64,000 nt of DNA from Paenirhodobacter ferrireducens (lineage in GTDB: Bacteria > Pseudomonadota > Alphaproteobacteria > Rhodobacterales > Rhodobacteraceae). The DNA is taken from positions 1 through 64,000 of the forward strand of contig NZ_SAVB01000021.1 of the NCBI RefSeq assembly GCF_004022265.1. The letters are read 5' to 3'. Positions 1 to 9,000 of the stretch are shown here, one piece after another. The notes under the pieces are model-generated. The model saw nothing but the letters and a program-made list of their open reading frames with translations, made no database searches and had not been told where the DNA came from. The translations under genes and the position numbers were made by a program. How positions within the stretch are numbered: position 1 is the stretch's first letter; each line of letters opens with the position of its first letter.

Positions 1-139
1 GCACCTTGCGGGCATGAAGGACAGCAAGATCATCGTCGCGATCAACAAGGACGAAGAGGCGCCGATCTTCCAGGTCGCCGATTTCGGTCTGGTCGCCGAC
101 CTGTTCCAGGCCGTCCCGGAAATGACCTCGAAGCTCTGA
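1..139 (+). CDS. etfA: electron transfer flavoprotein alpha subunit, C-terminal fragment
   Basis: Only the last 45 residues are in the window (reading from base 2 to a TGA at 137-139). They contain the motifs [18 protein letters not shown] and [10 protein letters not shown], which are typical of the FAD-binding C-terminal domain of EtfA. This protein passes electrons from acyl-CoA and other flavin dehydrogenases to the quinone pool through ETF:ubiquinone oxidoreductase. The 5' part and the expected etfB partner lie outside the window. A hairpin with a T-rich tail follows at 213-245. The family call is secure despite the truncation. Confidence 0.93.
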   Translation, partial: HLAGMKDSKIIVAINKDEEAPIFQVADFGLVADLFQAVPEMTSKL

Positions 140-150
140 CCCCGCCGGGC

Positions 151-195
151 GGGGGCGCTGCCCCCCTCGGCTTCGCCTCGGCCCCCGAGGTATTT
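151..195 (-). repeat. intergenic palindromic repeat, copy A
   Basis: GC-rich palindromic element that reads, on the minus strand, AAATACCTCGGGGGC followed by a GC hairpin ending in GGGGGGCAGCGCCCCC. It is the inverted partner of copy B at 255-304. The same core recurs at 30125, 43391, 45941, 46067, 55750 and 55826. Its position after etfA suggests a 3'-end or REP-like role, but this is inference. Confidence 0.7.
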
Positions 196-212
196 GCGGC
201 AAGATGAAACCA

Positions 213-245
213 GGGGGCGCTCCGATCGGGGCGCCCCTTGCTTTT
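213..245 (+). terminator. rho-independent terminator after etfA
   Basis: GGGGCGC (214-220) pairs with GCGCCCC (231-237). CCGA/TCGG extends the stem inward through one T-G wobble. The stem is followed by TTGCTTTTT. It lies between repeat copies A and B and probably ends the etf transcript. Confidence 0.7.
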
Positions 246-254
246 TCTTGGCTG

Positions 255-304
255 AAATACTCCGGGGGGGAGGCGAAGCCGAGGGGGGGGGCAGCGCCCC
301 CCCC
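255..304 (+). repeat. intergenic palindromic repeat, copy B
   Basis: Plus-strand copy beginning AAATACTCCGGGGGGG, then a spacer containing GGCGAAGCC, then GGGGGGGGGCAGCGCCCCCC. It is an inverted copy of element A with the etfA terminator between them, so A and B form a pair of facing elements. It lies just before the 3' end of the minus-strand AraC gene. Confidence 0.7.
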
Positions 305-314
305 TTTGGGGGCC

Positions 315-1385
315 TCACTCCCGCCCCTTGGGCGGTGTGCGCAGCCGGCTCGGGCTTTCGCCGGTCCAGCGCCGCCAGGCGCGCCAGAAGGCGGTGCCGT
401 CGGCATAGCCGAGCGCGGTCGCCACCGCCTCGACGCTCATGCCATGCTCGCGCAGCAGGGTCTCGGCCCGGGCGCGGCGCACTTCGGCCAGCAGCCCGCT
501 CAGGCTTTCGCCCTCGTCCGCCAGTCGCCGCTGAAGGCTGCGCGGCGAGATCCGCAGTGCGGCGGCGATCGTCTCGAGCGTCACCGGGCGCACGCCGAGA
601 TGCAGCCCGATCAGCGCCGTCACCTGTTCGCGCGTCGTGTCCGCATGATGCGCCTCGCCGACCAGATCGCCGAGGTGCCGCTCGATCAGCGCGATCATGT
701 CGGCATCCTCGGTCCGGTGCGGCCGGTCTGCCTCGGCGGCTGCCATGACGATCGCGTTCGCACCCTGCGAGAACAGCACCGGCGCGCCGAACATCCGCGC
801 GAGCGTCAGCGCCCCCGGACCCTCAGGATGGGCGAAATGCACCTCCTCGGGGCGCCATCGGGTATCGAAGCCGGTGCGGATCAGGGTGCAGATCCCGGCA
901 AGGGTGAATTCGCTGTCCTGCCGGCAGGGGCGGGATTGCGGCGCGCTGATCATGTAGCGCAGCACCAGATGCGCGCCGTCATCCTCGAGGCTGACCTGCG
1001 TGCCGCTTTGCAAGGCCCCCGACCAGCGCGCGAGTGCCGCCAGACCGCGCCGGATCGTCGCCGACTGCACCGCGCGCAGCCCGATCGGCGCGAGCGTGCC
1101 CGGTCGCATGCCAAAGCCGAGCCGCGCGCCGAGCAGCGGATCGCCCGCCAGCTCGGCCGCCTGTTCGAAGATGTCGAGATAGGCGGCAAGGGGAATCGGG
1201 GTGTAGAGGTCGTCGAAGATCTCGGCCGACAACCCGTTGCGATGGAGCAAAATTCCCATTCTGCTCAAATCGTTATCAAAGTAGGCGAAAATCGGCTCAA
1301 GAATTAGGGCCCGGACGGACAGGATTTTCGGCAGCGGAGCGTTGGACGGCGGCATTGGCGCGGTTTCTCCGTTCGAAACGGCCAT
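315..1385 (-). CDS. AraC family transcriptional regulator
   Basis: A 356-residue protein whose last 100 residues form the double helix-turn-helix of AraC/XylS regulators: TLETIAAALRISPRSLQRRL is helix-turn-helix 1, and VEAVATALGYADGTAFWRAW is helix-turn-helix 2 with the conserved GY.d.taF.raF pattern. The long N-terminal part resembles the ligand-sensing domain of OruR/ArgR-like AraC proteins that respond to amino acids. It is divergent from the APC permease gene 107 bases away, so it is the obvious candidate regulator of the permease, cyclodeaminase-like, RidA and oxidase genes. The start is uncertain: there is no clear Shine-Dalgarno sequence before this ATG, and an in-frame ATG ten codons later has GGAG about 11 bases upstream. 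Confidence 0.88.
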   Translation of the reverse strand: MAVSNGETAPMPPSNAPLPKILSVRALILEPIFAYFDNDLSRMGILLHRNGLSAEIFDDLYTPIPLAAYLDIFEQAAELAGDPLLGARLGFGMRPGTLAPIGLRAVQSATIRRGLAALARWSGALQSGTQVSLEDDGAHLVLRYMISAPQSRPCRQDSEFTLAGICTLIRTGFDTRWRPEEVHFAHPEGPGALTLARMFGAPVLFSQGANAIVMAAAEADRPHRTEDADMIALIERHLGDLVGEAHHADTTREQVTALIGLHLGVRPVTLETIAAALRISPRSLQRRLADEGESLSGLLAEVRRARAETLLREHGMSVEAVATALGYADGTAFWRAWRRWTGESPSRLRTPPKGRE

Positions 1386-1492
1386 TTGGCGTGAAGTATC
1401 GGATTTCTGGCGCGAGATGCAATGGTCTCGGGCCGGAGGCGGCAGGGTAACTCGTCCTTAAATGACATAACTCTGACAGGGATGATCACCAG

Positions 1493-2920
1493 ATGGACAA
1501 TCAGACAGGCGCAAATCGTCTGCAGGGAAATTCGATCGGCTTGACGCATATCGTGTTCTTCGTGGTCGCGGCGGCGGCGCCGATGACCGCGGTGGTGGGG
1601 GCGACGCCGCCGGCCTTTGCCTTCGGCAATGGCGCGGGGGTGCCGGGGGCCTTCATCCTGTCGGGCATCCTGTACCTGCTGTTCTCGGTGGGCTTCACCG
1701 CGATGACGCGGCATGTGACCGGGGCAGGGGCGTTTTACGCCTATATCTCGCGCGGGCTGGGCAGCGGTGCGGGGATCGGCGGCGCGCTGATGGCGCTGCT
1801 CGCCTATTTCGCGATCCAGATCGGCATCTATGCGCTCTTCGCGGTGTTCATGGCGGGGGCGATGGAAAGCCTTGGCGTCTCGCTGCCGTGGTGGGTGTGG
1901 TCGCTGGCGGTGCTGGCCGTCGTCGTGCTTTTCGGGCGGCGCAACATCGCGATCTCGGGCCGCATCCTTGGCCTGTGCATGATTGCCGAGCTGGTGATCT
2001 TGCTGCTTCTCGACATCGCGATCGTGATGCACGGCGGCGCCGAGGGGCTGAGCCTTGCGGGCTTCCGCCCCTCCGAGGTCTTCGGCCCCGGGCTTGGCGT
2101 CACCATGGTCTTCGTTCTGGGCGCCTATGTCGGCTTCGAGGCCACCGCGATCTTCGGTGAGGAAGCCTGCGATCCCGACCGCACCATTCCGCGCGCGACC
2201 TATGTCGCGGTGCTGCTGATCACCGCGTTCTATGCGGTCTCGACCTGGGCGATCGTGCAGTTCTACGGCCCGGCCGCGGTGACGGGCGCGGCGACCGAGA
2301 ACCTCGACGGGTTCTACTTCGCGGCCGCCGAGACGATGCTCGGCCACTGGTCGGTGCAGGTGATGAACGTGCTGCTGCTGACCAGCCTCTTTGCCTGCCT
2401 GCTCTCCTTCCACAACACGCTCAACCGCTATTTCTATGCGCTCGGCCACGAGGGGCTGGCATGGAAGTCGCTCTCGGCGGTGCATGAGACGCATGGCTCG
2501 CCGCATGTCGCGGGGCTGGTGCAGGCGGGGCTCGTGGCGCTGATCATCCTCGGCTTCGGCCTCTCGGGTGCCGATCCCTACACCCTCGTCTTCTCCTGGA
2601 TGTCGGGGCTTGCGGTGCTGGGCATCCTGGCGGTGCAGGTGCTGGTCTCGGTCGCGGTGATCGTCTTCTTCCGTCGCACCGCGCATCAGCGCTCGGTCCT
2701 CACCGTCCTGGTGGCGCCGGTGCTGGCCACGGCGGGGCTCGTCGGGGCGTTCCTCCTCGTCTCCTCGAACCTCACCCTGCTCACCGGCTCGGAAAACCCG
2801 ATCGTGCTCGCCTTCCCCGAGATCGTGATCGCCACCGGCGCCTGCGGGCTGCTGTTCGCCGCCTGGATCAAGCGCACCCGGCCCGAGCAATTCGCCCGCC
2901 TCGGCCGCGCCTTCGACTGA
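1493..2920 (+). CDS. APC family amino acid/amine permease
   Basis: A 475-residue, very hydrophobic protein with about twelve predicted membrane segments, from roughly residue 15 to 465. The N-terminal stretch (IGLTHIVFFVVAAAAPMTAV, then GNGAGVPGAF) and the later YVGFEATAIFGEEACDP region are typical of the amino acid-polyamine-organocation superfamily. It probably imports an amino acid or amine by proton symport. It heads a row of catabolic genes on the same strand: a cyclodeaminase-like protein, RidA and an FAD oxidase. The transported compound is probably the substrate of that oxidase. AGGGATGATCACCAG precedes the ATG and offers a weak ribosome-binding site. The exact substrate cannot be read from the sequence. 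Confidence 0.88.
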   Translation: MDNQTGANRLQGNSIGLTHIVFFVVAAAAPMTAVVGATPPAFAFGNGAGVPGAFILSGILYLLFSVGFTAMTRHVTGAGAFYAYISRGLGSGAGIGGALMALLAYFAIQIGIYALFAVFMAGAMESLGVSLPWWVWSLAVLAVVVLFGRRNIAISGRILGLCMIAELVILLLLDIAIVMHGGAEGLSLAGFRPSEVFGPGLGVTMVFVLGAYVGFEATAIFGEEACDPDRTIPRATYVAVLLITAFYAVSTWAIVQFYGPAAVTGAATENLDGFYFAAAETMLGHWSVQVMNVLLLTSLFACLLSFHNTLNRYFYALGHEGLAWKSLSAVHETHGSPHVAGLVQAGLVALIILGFGLSGADPYTLVFSWMSGLAVLGILAVQVLVSVAVIVFFRRTAHQRSVLTVLVAPVLATAGLVGAFLLVSSNLTLLTGSENPIVLAFPEIVIATGACGLLFAAWIKRTRPEQFARLGRAFD

Positions 2921-3011
2921 CCTTCCCCCTGCCGCGACGATCCGTTGGTGCCCCCGGTGCGGGCGGCGCGCGGCAGGGCTCACCCTTTCTGCAAGCAGTG
3001 AAAGACCCAAG

Positions 3012-4151
3012 ATGACTGCCCTTCCCAAGATCGACTTCCTCTACCTCTCCGAACCCGAGATGATCCGCGCCGGCGTCACCGACATGCCCGCCTGCGTCGA
3101 TTGCATGGAAGAGATGTTCGGCCTGCTCTACAGCGGCGACTACCGCATGGCCGGCGCCAACAACGACAGCCACGGCGCGATGGTGATGTTCCCGGAAAAC
3201 TCGCCCTTCCCGGAGATGCCCAAGCCGACCGCCGACCGCCGCTTCATGGCGATGCCGGCCTATCTCGGCGGCAACTTCCGCACCGCGGGCGTCAAGTGGT
3301 ACGGCTCGAACATCGAGAACCGGGAAAAGGGCCTGCCGCGCTCGATCCTGATGTTCACCCTCAATGACGCCGACACCGGCGCACCGCTGGCCTTCATGTC
3401 GGCGAACCTGCTTTCGGCCTATCGCACCGGCGCGGTGCCCGGCGTCGGCGCGCGTCACCTGGCGCGCAAGGACTCGAAGATCGTCGGCATCCTCGGGCCG
3501 GGGGTGATGGCGCGCACCGCCCTTGCGGCCTTCATCGCCGTCTGCCCGCAGATCGACACGGTCAAGGTGAAGGCGCGCGGGCAGAAGAGCCTCGACACCT
3601 TCATCGCTTGGGTGAACGAGCATTACCCGCAGGTGACGACGATCGAGGTCGTCGACACGCTCGAGGCGGTGGTGCGCGGTTCCGACATCGTCACCTATTG
3701 CGCCTCGGGCGAGACCGGCGATCCGAGCCTTTATCCGATCGTGAAGCGCGAATGGGTGAAGCCGGGCGCCTTCCTCGCGATGCCCGCCGGCTGCGAGATC
3801 GACGCCGGGATGGAGGCACGCGAGGTGCGCAAGGTGCTCGACAACACCGGGCTTTACGAGGCGTGGTTCGAGGAATGCCCGAAGCCCGCGCATCACACGA
3901 TCCCGGTGATCGGGGTGAAGTTCATGGACATGATCGCCGAGGGCCGGATGGCGCGGGCGGATCTGGAGGACCTTGGCGCGATCGTCGCCGGCGTCACCCC
4001 GGGCCGGCGCAATGACGACGAGATCGTGCTGATGTCGGTGGGCGGCATGCCGGTCGAGGACGTGGCCTGGGGCACGATGATCTATCGCAACGCGGTGGCC
4101 AAGGGGATCGGCGCCAAGCTGAACCTCTGGGACGTGCCGGCGCTGCGCTGA
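3012..4151 (+). CDS. ornithine cyclodeaminase / mu-crystallin family protein
   Basis: A 379-residue protein with the family's features: the substrate-side motif SAYRTGAVPGVGA (about residues 135-147) and a Rossmann NAD(P)-binding motif GILGPGVMA (about 159-167). Members are ornithine cyclodeaminases or NAD(P)H-dependent imine/keto-acid reductases. Some proteins of this length are labelled tyramine oxidase subunit B in databases, but I cannot confirm that here. It lies 91 bases after the permease and 8 bases before the RidA-like gene, so it is probably co-transcribed and acts on the imine or amino acid handled by the FAD oxidase. The substrate is unknown. Confidence 0.85.
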   Translation: MTALPKIDFLYLSEPEMIRAGVTDMPACVDCMEEMFGLLYSGDYRMAGANNDSHGAMVMFPENSPFPEMPKPTADRRFMAMPAYLGGNFRTAGVKWYGSNIENREKGLPRSILMFTLNDADTGAPLAFMSANLLSAYRTGAVPGVGARHLARKDSKIVGILGPGVMARTALAAFIAVCPQIDTVKVKARGQKSLDTFIAWVNEHYPQVTTIEVVDTLEAVVRGSDIVTYCASGETGDPSLYPIVKREWVKPGAFLAMPAGCEIDAGMEAREVRKVLDNTGLYEAWFEECPKPAHHTIPVIGVKFMDMIAEGRMARADLEDLGAIVAGVTPGRRNDDEIVLMSVGGMPVEDVAWGTMIYRNAVAKGIGAKLNLWDVPALR

Positions 4152-4159
4152 GGAGACCG

Positions 4160-4582
4160 ATGATGCAGGTGACCAAGATCAAGACCGGCTCGCCCTTCGA
4201 GGATCACGGCAGCTATTCGCGCCTTGTCGCGGTGGATGACTGGATCTTCGTGTCGAACACCGCCGGGCGCGACCCGGTGACGAAGGAGATCCCCGCCGAG
4301 ATCGGCGCGCAGACCCGTCAGGTCTTCGCCAATGTCACGCGGGCGCTCGCCGCCGTCGGCTCGGGGCTCGAGGATGTGGTGATGAGCCGCGTCTTCATTC
4401 AGGAGCCGGCCGACACCCAGGCGGTGATGACCATCGTCGGCGAGATGTTCCGCGGCATCGACCCGGCCACAACCGTGACCTGCCCGCCGCTCGGCTCGAC
4501 CGTCTACCGCGTCGAGATCGAGGTGACGGCGCGCCGCGGCGCGGGCCGGGCCGAGACCGAACGGCGCGTGATCGCGCTGTGA
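4160..4582 (+). CDS. RidA/YjgF family protein, divergent subgroup
   Basis: A 140-residue member of the RidA (YjgF/YER057c/UK114) family, whose archetypes hydrolyse reactive enamine/imine intermediates. The fold is recognisable from VDDWIFVSNTAGRDP near the N-terminus, the helix region with TRQVFANVTRALAAVGSGLEDVV and the final strand VYRVEIEVTA. The catalytic Arg of archetypal RidA (in the P-A-R-S context) is not present; the equivalent stretch reads PATTVTCPP. That places it with Rid subgroups that lack the arginine, which are often encoded beside amino-acid oxidases, as here. AGGAGACCG precedes the tandem ATGs; the second ATG, one codon on, is equally plausible. Confidence 0.88.
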   Translation: MMQVTKIKTGSPFEDHGSYSRLVAVDDWIFVSNTAGRDPVTKEIPAEIGAQTRQVFANVTRALAAVGSGLEDVVMSRVFIQEPADTQAVMTIVGEMFRGIDPATTVTCPPLGSTVYRVEIEVTARRGAGRAETERRVIAL

Positions 4583-4660
4583 CCGACGGGCCCGCCGCCC
4601 TGCGTGCGGCGGGCCCTCCCGACTTCCCCGACCGATTGTCCCGACCGAAGGAGATCCGCC

Positions 4661-5953
4661 ATGGCGCCCGTTCAAACCCCCGTCCTGACCAGCCGCGACG
4701 CGCCCGAGAAGACCTCGGTCGTGGTGATCGGCGGCGGCATCGTCGGCCTGTCCGCCGCGCTGGTGCTGGCCGAGCGCGGCATCCCCGTCACCGTGCTGGA
4801 AAAGGGCCGGATCGGGGCGGAACAATCCTCGCGCAACCTGGGCTGGGTGCGCAAGATGGGGCGCTCGGCCCCCGATGTGCCGCTTGCGCAGGCGGCCGAC
4901 CGGCTCTGGGCCGCGATGCCGGCGCGGCTTGGCGCCGAGGTCGGCTATCGTCAGGCCGGGATCATGTATCTTGCCCGGACCGAGGCCGAGATGGCGATGC
5001 ATGCGGACTGGCTGAAATCGGTGGCCGATCTGTCGCTCGACAGCCGGCTTCTGCGCCCCGCCGACATCGACGCGCTGGTGCCGGGCGGGCGCGGGCAGTG
5101 GGCGGGCGGCATCGTCACCCCCTCGGACGGGCGTGCCGAGCCGACGCTTGCCTCGGCGGCGATTGCCGCGGCGGCGATCGCGAAAGGCGCGGTGATCGTC
5201 GAAAACTGCGCGGTGCGCACGCTTTCGCGCGCCGCCGGCCGGGTCTGCGGCGTGGTGACCGAGCGCGGCGAGATCGCCTGCGAACAGGTGCTGCTGGCGT
5301 GCGGGCTCTGGTCGCGCCGCTTCCTCGGCAATCTCGGGATCTCGCTGCCGACGCTGCCGCTCGTGTGCTCGGTGTTCCGCACCGCGCCGATGGAGGGGCC
5401 GACCGAGATCGCGGTGGGCGGGCCCGACTTCTCCTTCCGCAAGCATCGCGACGGCGGTTTCATCATCACGCAGCGGGGCGCGCTCGGGGCGCCGCTGATG
5501 CTCGACCACCTGCTGATCGGGATGCGCTATCTGCCGATGCTGCGTGGCCAGCGCAAGCTGTTGCGCATCGGCCTCGGGCGCGAGGCGCTGACCGATCTTG
5601 CGCTGGCACGGCGCTGGCGGGCCGGGGCGATCTCGCCCTTCGAGCGGTTGCGCACGATGGACCCGCCGACCCGCCCCGACCTGAACGCCGAGGCGCTGGC
5701 CAATCTGCGCGCCGCCTGGCCCGCCTTCGCGACCGCCCGCATTGTCGAGGCCTGGGCGGGAATGATGGACATCACCCCCGATTCACAGCCGGTGATCGGG
5801 CCGGTCGAGACGGTGCCGGGGCTGATGCTGGCCACCGGCTTTTCCGGCCACGGCTTCGGCACCGGGCCGGCGGCGGGGCAGCTTGCGGCGGATCTGCTGT
5901 GCGGCACCGCGCCGATCGTCGACCCCGCGCCCTACCGGCTCGAGCGGCTTTGA
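4661..5953 (+). CDS. FAD-dependent amine/amino-acid oxidoreductase (DAO family)
   Basis: A 430-residue flavoprotein of the D-amino-acid oxidase/glycine oxidase fold. The N-terminal dinucleotide-binding motif VVVIGGGIVGLSAALVLAER is at about residues 20-39. A C-terminal motif, TGFSGHGFGTGPAAG, is typical of the FAD-contacting end of DadA-like enzymes. The start was chosen at the ATG preceded by GAAGGAGATCCGCC. It follows the RidA-like gene by 78 bases and is the last gene of the row, closed by a strong hairpin. It probably oxidises the imported amine or amino acid to an imine, which explains the RidA and cyclodeaminase-like neighbours. The substrate is unknown. Confidence 0.9.
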   Translation: MAPVQTPVLTSRDAPEKTSVVVIGGGIVGLSAALVLAERGIPVTVLEKGRIGAEQSSRNLGWVRKMGRSAPDVPLAQAADRLWAAMPARLGAEVGYRQAGIMYLARTEAEMAMHADWLKSVADLSLDSRLLRPADIDALVPGGRGQWAGGIVTPSDGRAEPTLASAAIAAAAIAKGAVIVENCAVRTLSRAAGRVCGVVTERGEIACEQVLLACGLWSRRFLGNLGISLPTLPLVCSVFRTAPMEGPTEIAVGGPDFSFRKHRDGGFIITQRGALGAPLMLDHLLIGMRYLPMLRGQRKLLRIGLGREALTDLALARRWRAGAISPFERLRTMDPPTRPDLNAEALANLRAAWPAFATARIVEAWAGMMDITPDSQPVIGPVETVPGLMLATGFSGHGFGTGPAAGQLAADLLCGTAPIVDPAPYRLERL

Positions 5954-5960
5954 AATGCAA

Positions 5961-5993
5961 ACGGCGCCCCCGGGCAGGGGGCGCCGTCGTTTC
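5961..5993. terminator. strong bidirectional terminator between convergent genes
   Basis: A perfect 11-bp stem: ACGGCGCCCCC (5961-5971) with GGGGGCGCCGT (5977-5987), and a 5-base loop. It is followed by CGTTT on the plus side and by TTGCATTT on the minus side. It lies between the FAD oxidase gene (plus) and the RTX protease gene (minus), so it can end both transcripts. Confidence 0.85.
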
Positions 5994-6022
5994 AGGGTAG
6001 GGGGCCGCGGGGCGGCCGCCGT

Positions 6023-9000
6023 TCAGAACAGGAAGTCGTTCGCCGAATAGGCCTGACCCGCGCCAAAGTCGGAGACGTGGATATTGTTCAGCAGGATGCT
6101 GTTGGCGCCATCGACGATCATCGCGAAGCCGGTGCCGGCATCGGTGGTGAGGTGGTTGTTCATCAGGTCGGTGAAGCTGGTGATCGCAGTGACCCCGGTC
6201 AGCACGATCCGCTCGGCATCGTCGGCGCTGAAGTCCTGAATGACGTCATGACCGAAGCCGTTGGTGAAGACGAAACGGTCGGCACCGAACCCGCCGTTCA
6301 GCGTGTCGTCGCCGGCCCCGCCCAAAAGCGTGTCGTTGCCGGTGCCGCCGCGCAGGGTGTCACTGCCAAAGCCGCCATCGAGACTGTCGTCACCATTGCC
6401 GCCATCAAGCAGATCACGGCCGAAGTTGCCAACCAGACTGTCATTGCCATTGTCGCCGAAGATGCGGTCATTGCCGTCGCCGCCCTCAAGCCGGTCCGCG
6501 CCGGTGCCGGCGCCGCCGCGGAGCGTGTCATTGCCGGCGCGGCCGTAGAGCACATCATCCCCATAGCCGCCGTCGAGGCGGTCATTGCCGTTGCCGCCAT
6601 CGAGCGTGTCGAGCCCGCCGCCGCCGGCGAGCGCGTCATTGCCCGCCCCCCCCAGAAGACGGTCGTTGCCGTTGCCGCCGTCAAGGCTGTCGGCGCCAGT
6701 GCCGGCGCCGCCGGACAGGCTGTCGTTGCCGTCGCCGCCAAGCAGGCTGTCGTTGCCATAGCCGCCATCGAGATTGTCGTTGCCGTCGCCGCCGTCGAGG
6801 CGGTCGTTGCCGCCACTGCCGCGCAGCAGGTCATTGCCGCCGCCGCCGAGCAGGCTGTCATTGCCATTGCCGCCGTCGAGGCTGTCGGCGCCGGTACCGC
6901 CGCCGCCATAGAGCTGGTCGTCGCCGCCGCCGCCGAGCAGGGTGTCGTCGTTGAACCCGCCGTCGAGAGTGTCATTGCCGTCGCCGCCGTCGAGGCGGTC
7001 GTTGCCGCCACTGCCACGCAGCAGGTCATTGCCGCCACCGCCGAGCAAGGTGTCATTGCCGAGCCCGCCGTCGAGGCTGTCGGCGCCGGTGCCGTCGCCG
7101 CCATAGAGCCGGTCGGCGCCGTTGCCGCCGAGCAGGGTGTCGTCGCCGAACCCGCCGTCGAGGGTGTCATTGTCGTTGCCGCCATCGAGACGGTCGTTGC
7201 CTCCGTTGCCGATCAAGGTGTCATTGCCGTCGCTGCCCAGCAGCACGTCATTGCCGAACCCGCCATCGAGGGTGTCGGCGCCGGCCTCGCCGTCGAGGCG
7301 GTCGTTGCCGGCATTGCCGCGCAGCAGGTCGTTGTCGTCGCCGCCGAACAGCGTGTCATTGCCGAGCCCGCCGTCGAGCGTGTCATTGCCGAGCTCGCCA
7401 TACAGCCGGTCGTTGCCGGTCTCGCCGAAGATCGCGTCGTTATGGGTGCCGCCATGCAGGGTATCATCGCCGGCGCCGCCATAGATCCGGTCGGCGCCGC
7501 CGCCGCCATAGACCAGATCGCCACCATCGGCATCGGTGTCACCGCCCGAGATCGTGTCGGCGCCGAGACCGCCGATGATGGTGTCCTGGCCGTCGCCACC
7601 GTCGAGGCTGTCGTTGCCGGGGCCGCCGTCGATGCTGTCGTTGCCAAGCCCGCCGAGCAGCGTGTCATAGCCGCCGTTGCCGATCAGCGTGTCATTGCCG
7701 AGATCGCCCAGATAGTTGTCGTTCGCCGCGGTGCCGACGAAGGTGTCATCCCCGTCGGTGCCCACGCCCTGGACCTGGCCGCCGGCGACGATGAACTGCC
7801 ACACCCCGGTGACGCCGGTGTTGCCGGCGCTGTCCTCGAGTGCAAGCATCGCCGCCTGGTTGCCGGAGGTGGGCAGCTCGAAATAGGTGTTGCCGAGCGA
7901 GAAGCCCGCCCGCGCCACGGTGCCGCCGAGCCCGCCGGTGCCGCCCGAGGCGTCGCCCGTCGTCCATTCCACGTCGCCATAGCGGAAGATGATCTCGACA
8001 TTGCCGGCGCCACGGTCGATCAGTTCGAGCTGGAAGGAGTTCTGCAGATCGGTGTGGGTCCGGAAATAGCCCACGTCGTGCCAGGTGATGACGATCGAGT
8101 CGCGCCCCTCATTGAAGTCCCAGAAGACATCGCCCGGGTTGGTCACGGTGGTCCCGTCGACGAGATAGTCGCGGGTGTCGACATCGGCCCAGTAGGGGGC
8201 GACGATCGCCAGACTGCTGTTGCCGATCTCGCCCGGGGTGTAGGTGCCCAGACCGCCGCCGAAGGTGACGTTGCCGTTCGTGTTCACCGCGAAGGTGGTG
8301 TAGGTCACGCCGCCGATCGTCAGCCCGTCCTCGAAGATCGAGGTGATGTCAATGCCGCTCTCCGAGCCGTCATCGTTGTGATAGAGCACATTGGCGCCGT
8401 AGCTCAGGAAGCCGTTGTTCGCGATCGGGGTGAAGTCGAGCACCGGTGTCGGCGTGATCTCGGTCAGCTGCACCAGCTGGTCGTCAAACTGCGCCTGCTC
8501 GACGTCCCACAGGGTGTCGGTGCCGTCGATACCGCCGCCGTTGTGGCTGATGGTGAAGGAGTCGTTCGCGTTTGCGGTGATCGTGTATTGCGCGCGCAGG
8601 CCCGAGAAGGCCGCGGTATCGGTGCCAAGCCCGCCCTGCAGGATGTCGTTGCCGGCGCCGCCGATCAGCACGTCATTGCCGCCATTGCCGGTCAGGGTGT
8701 TGCTGCGCTCGTTGCCGATCAGCAGGTCGGCCTGCGCCCCGCCCACGGCATTCTCGATCTGCGCGCCATTGGCGATGGCGAAGCCGCCGTCGATGCCGCT
8801 GTAGGTGCCGCCCGAATTGGTCAGCACGCGCGAGAAGAAGCCGCCGGCGTTGTAGTCGGGGTCGATGATCTCGGTTTGCAGGCTGGCCGAGAGATGCGAG
8901 AACATCGAGGTGTTCTGCAATGCCGCGATCGAGGGGGCGGCGTCGGCGGCGATCTGGCTGCGGTCGAGCGTCGCGTCGTTGAGGTTGATCATCACCGAAT

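Noticed and set aside
6300-7760. Regular repeats that might suggest a CRISPR array
   Set aside because: The periodicity (27 and 195 bases) is in frame with RTX nonapeptides and there are no unique spacers or cas genes.
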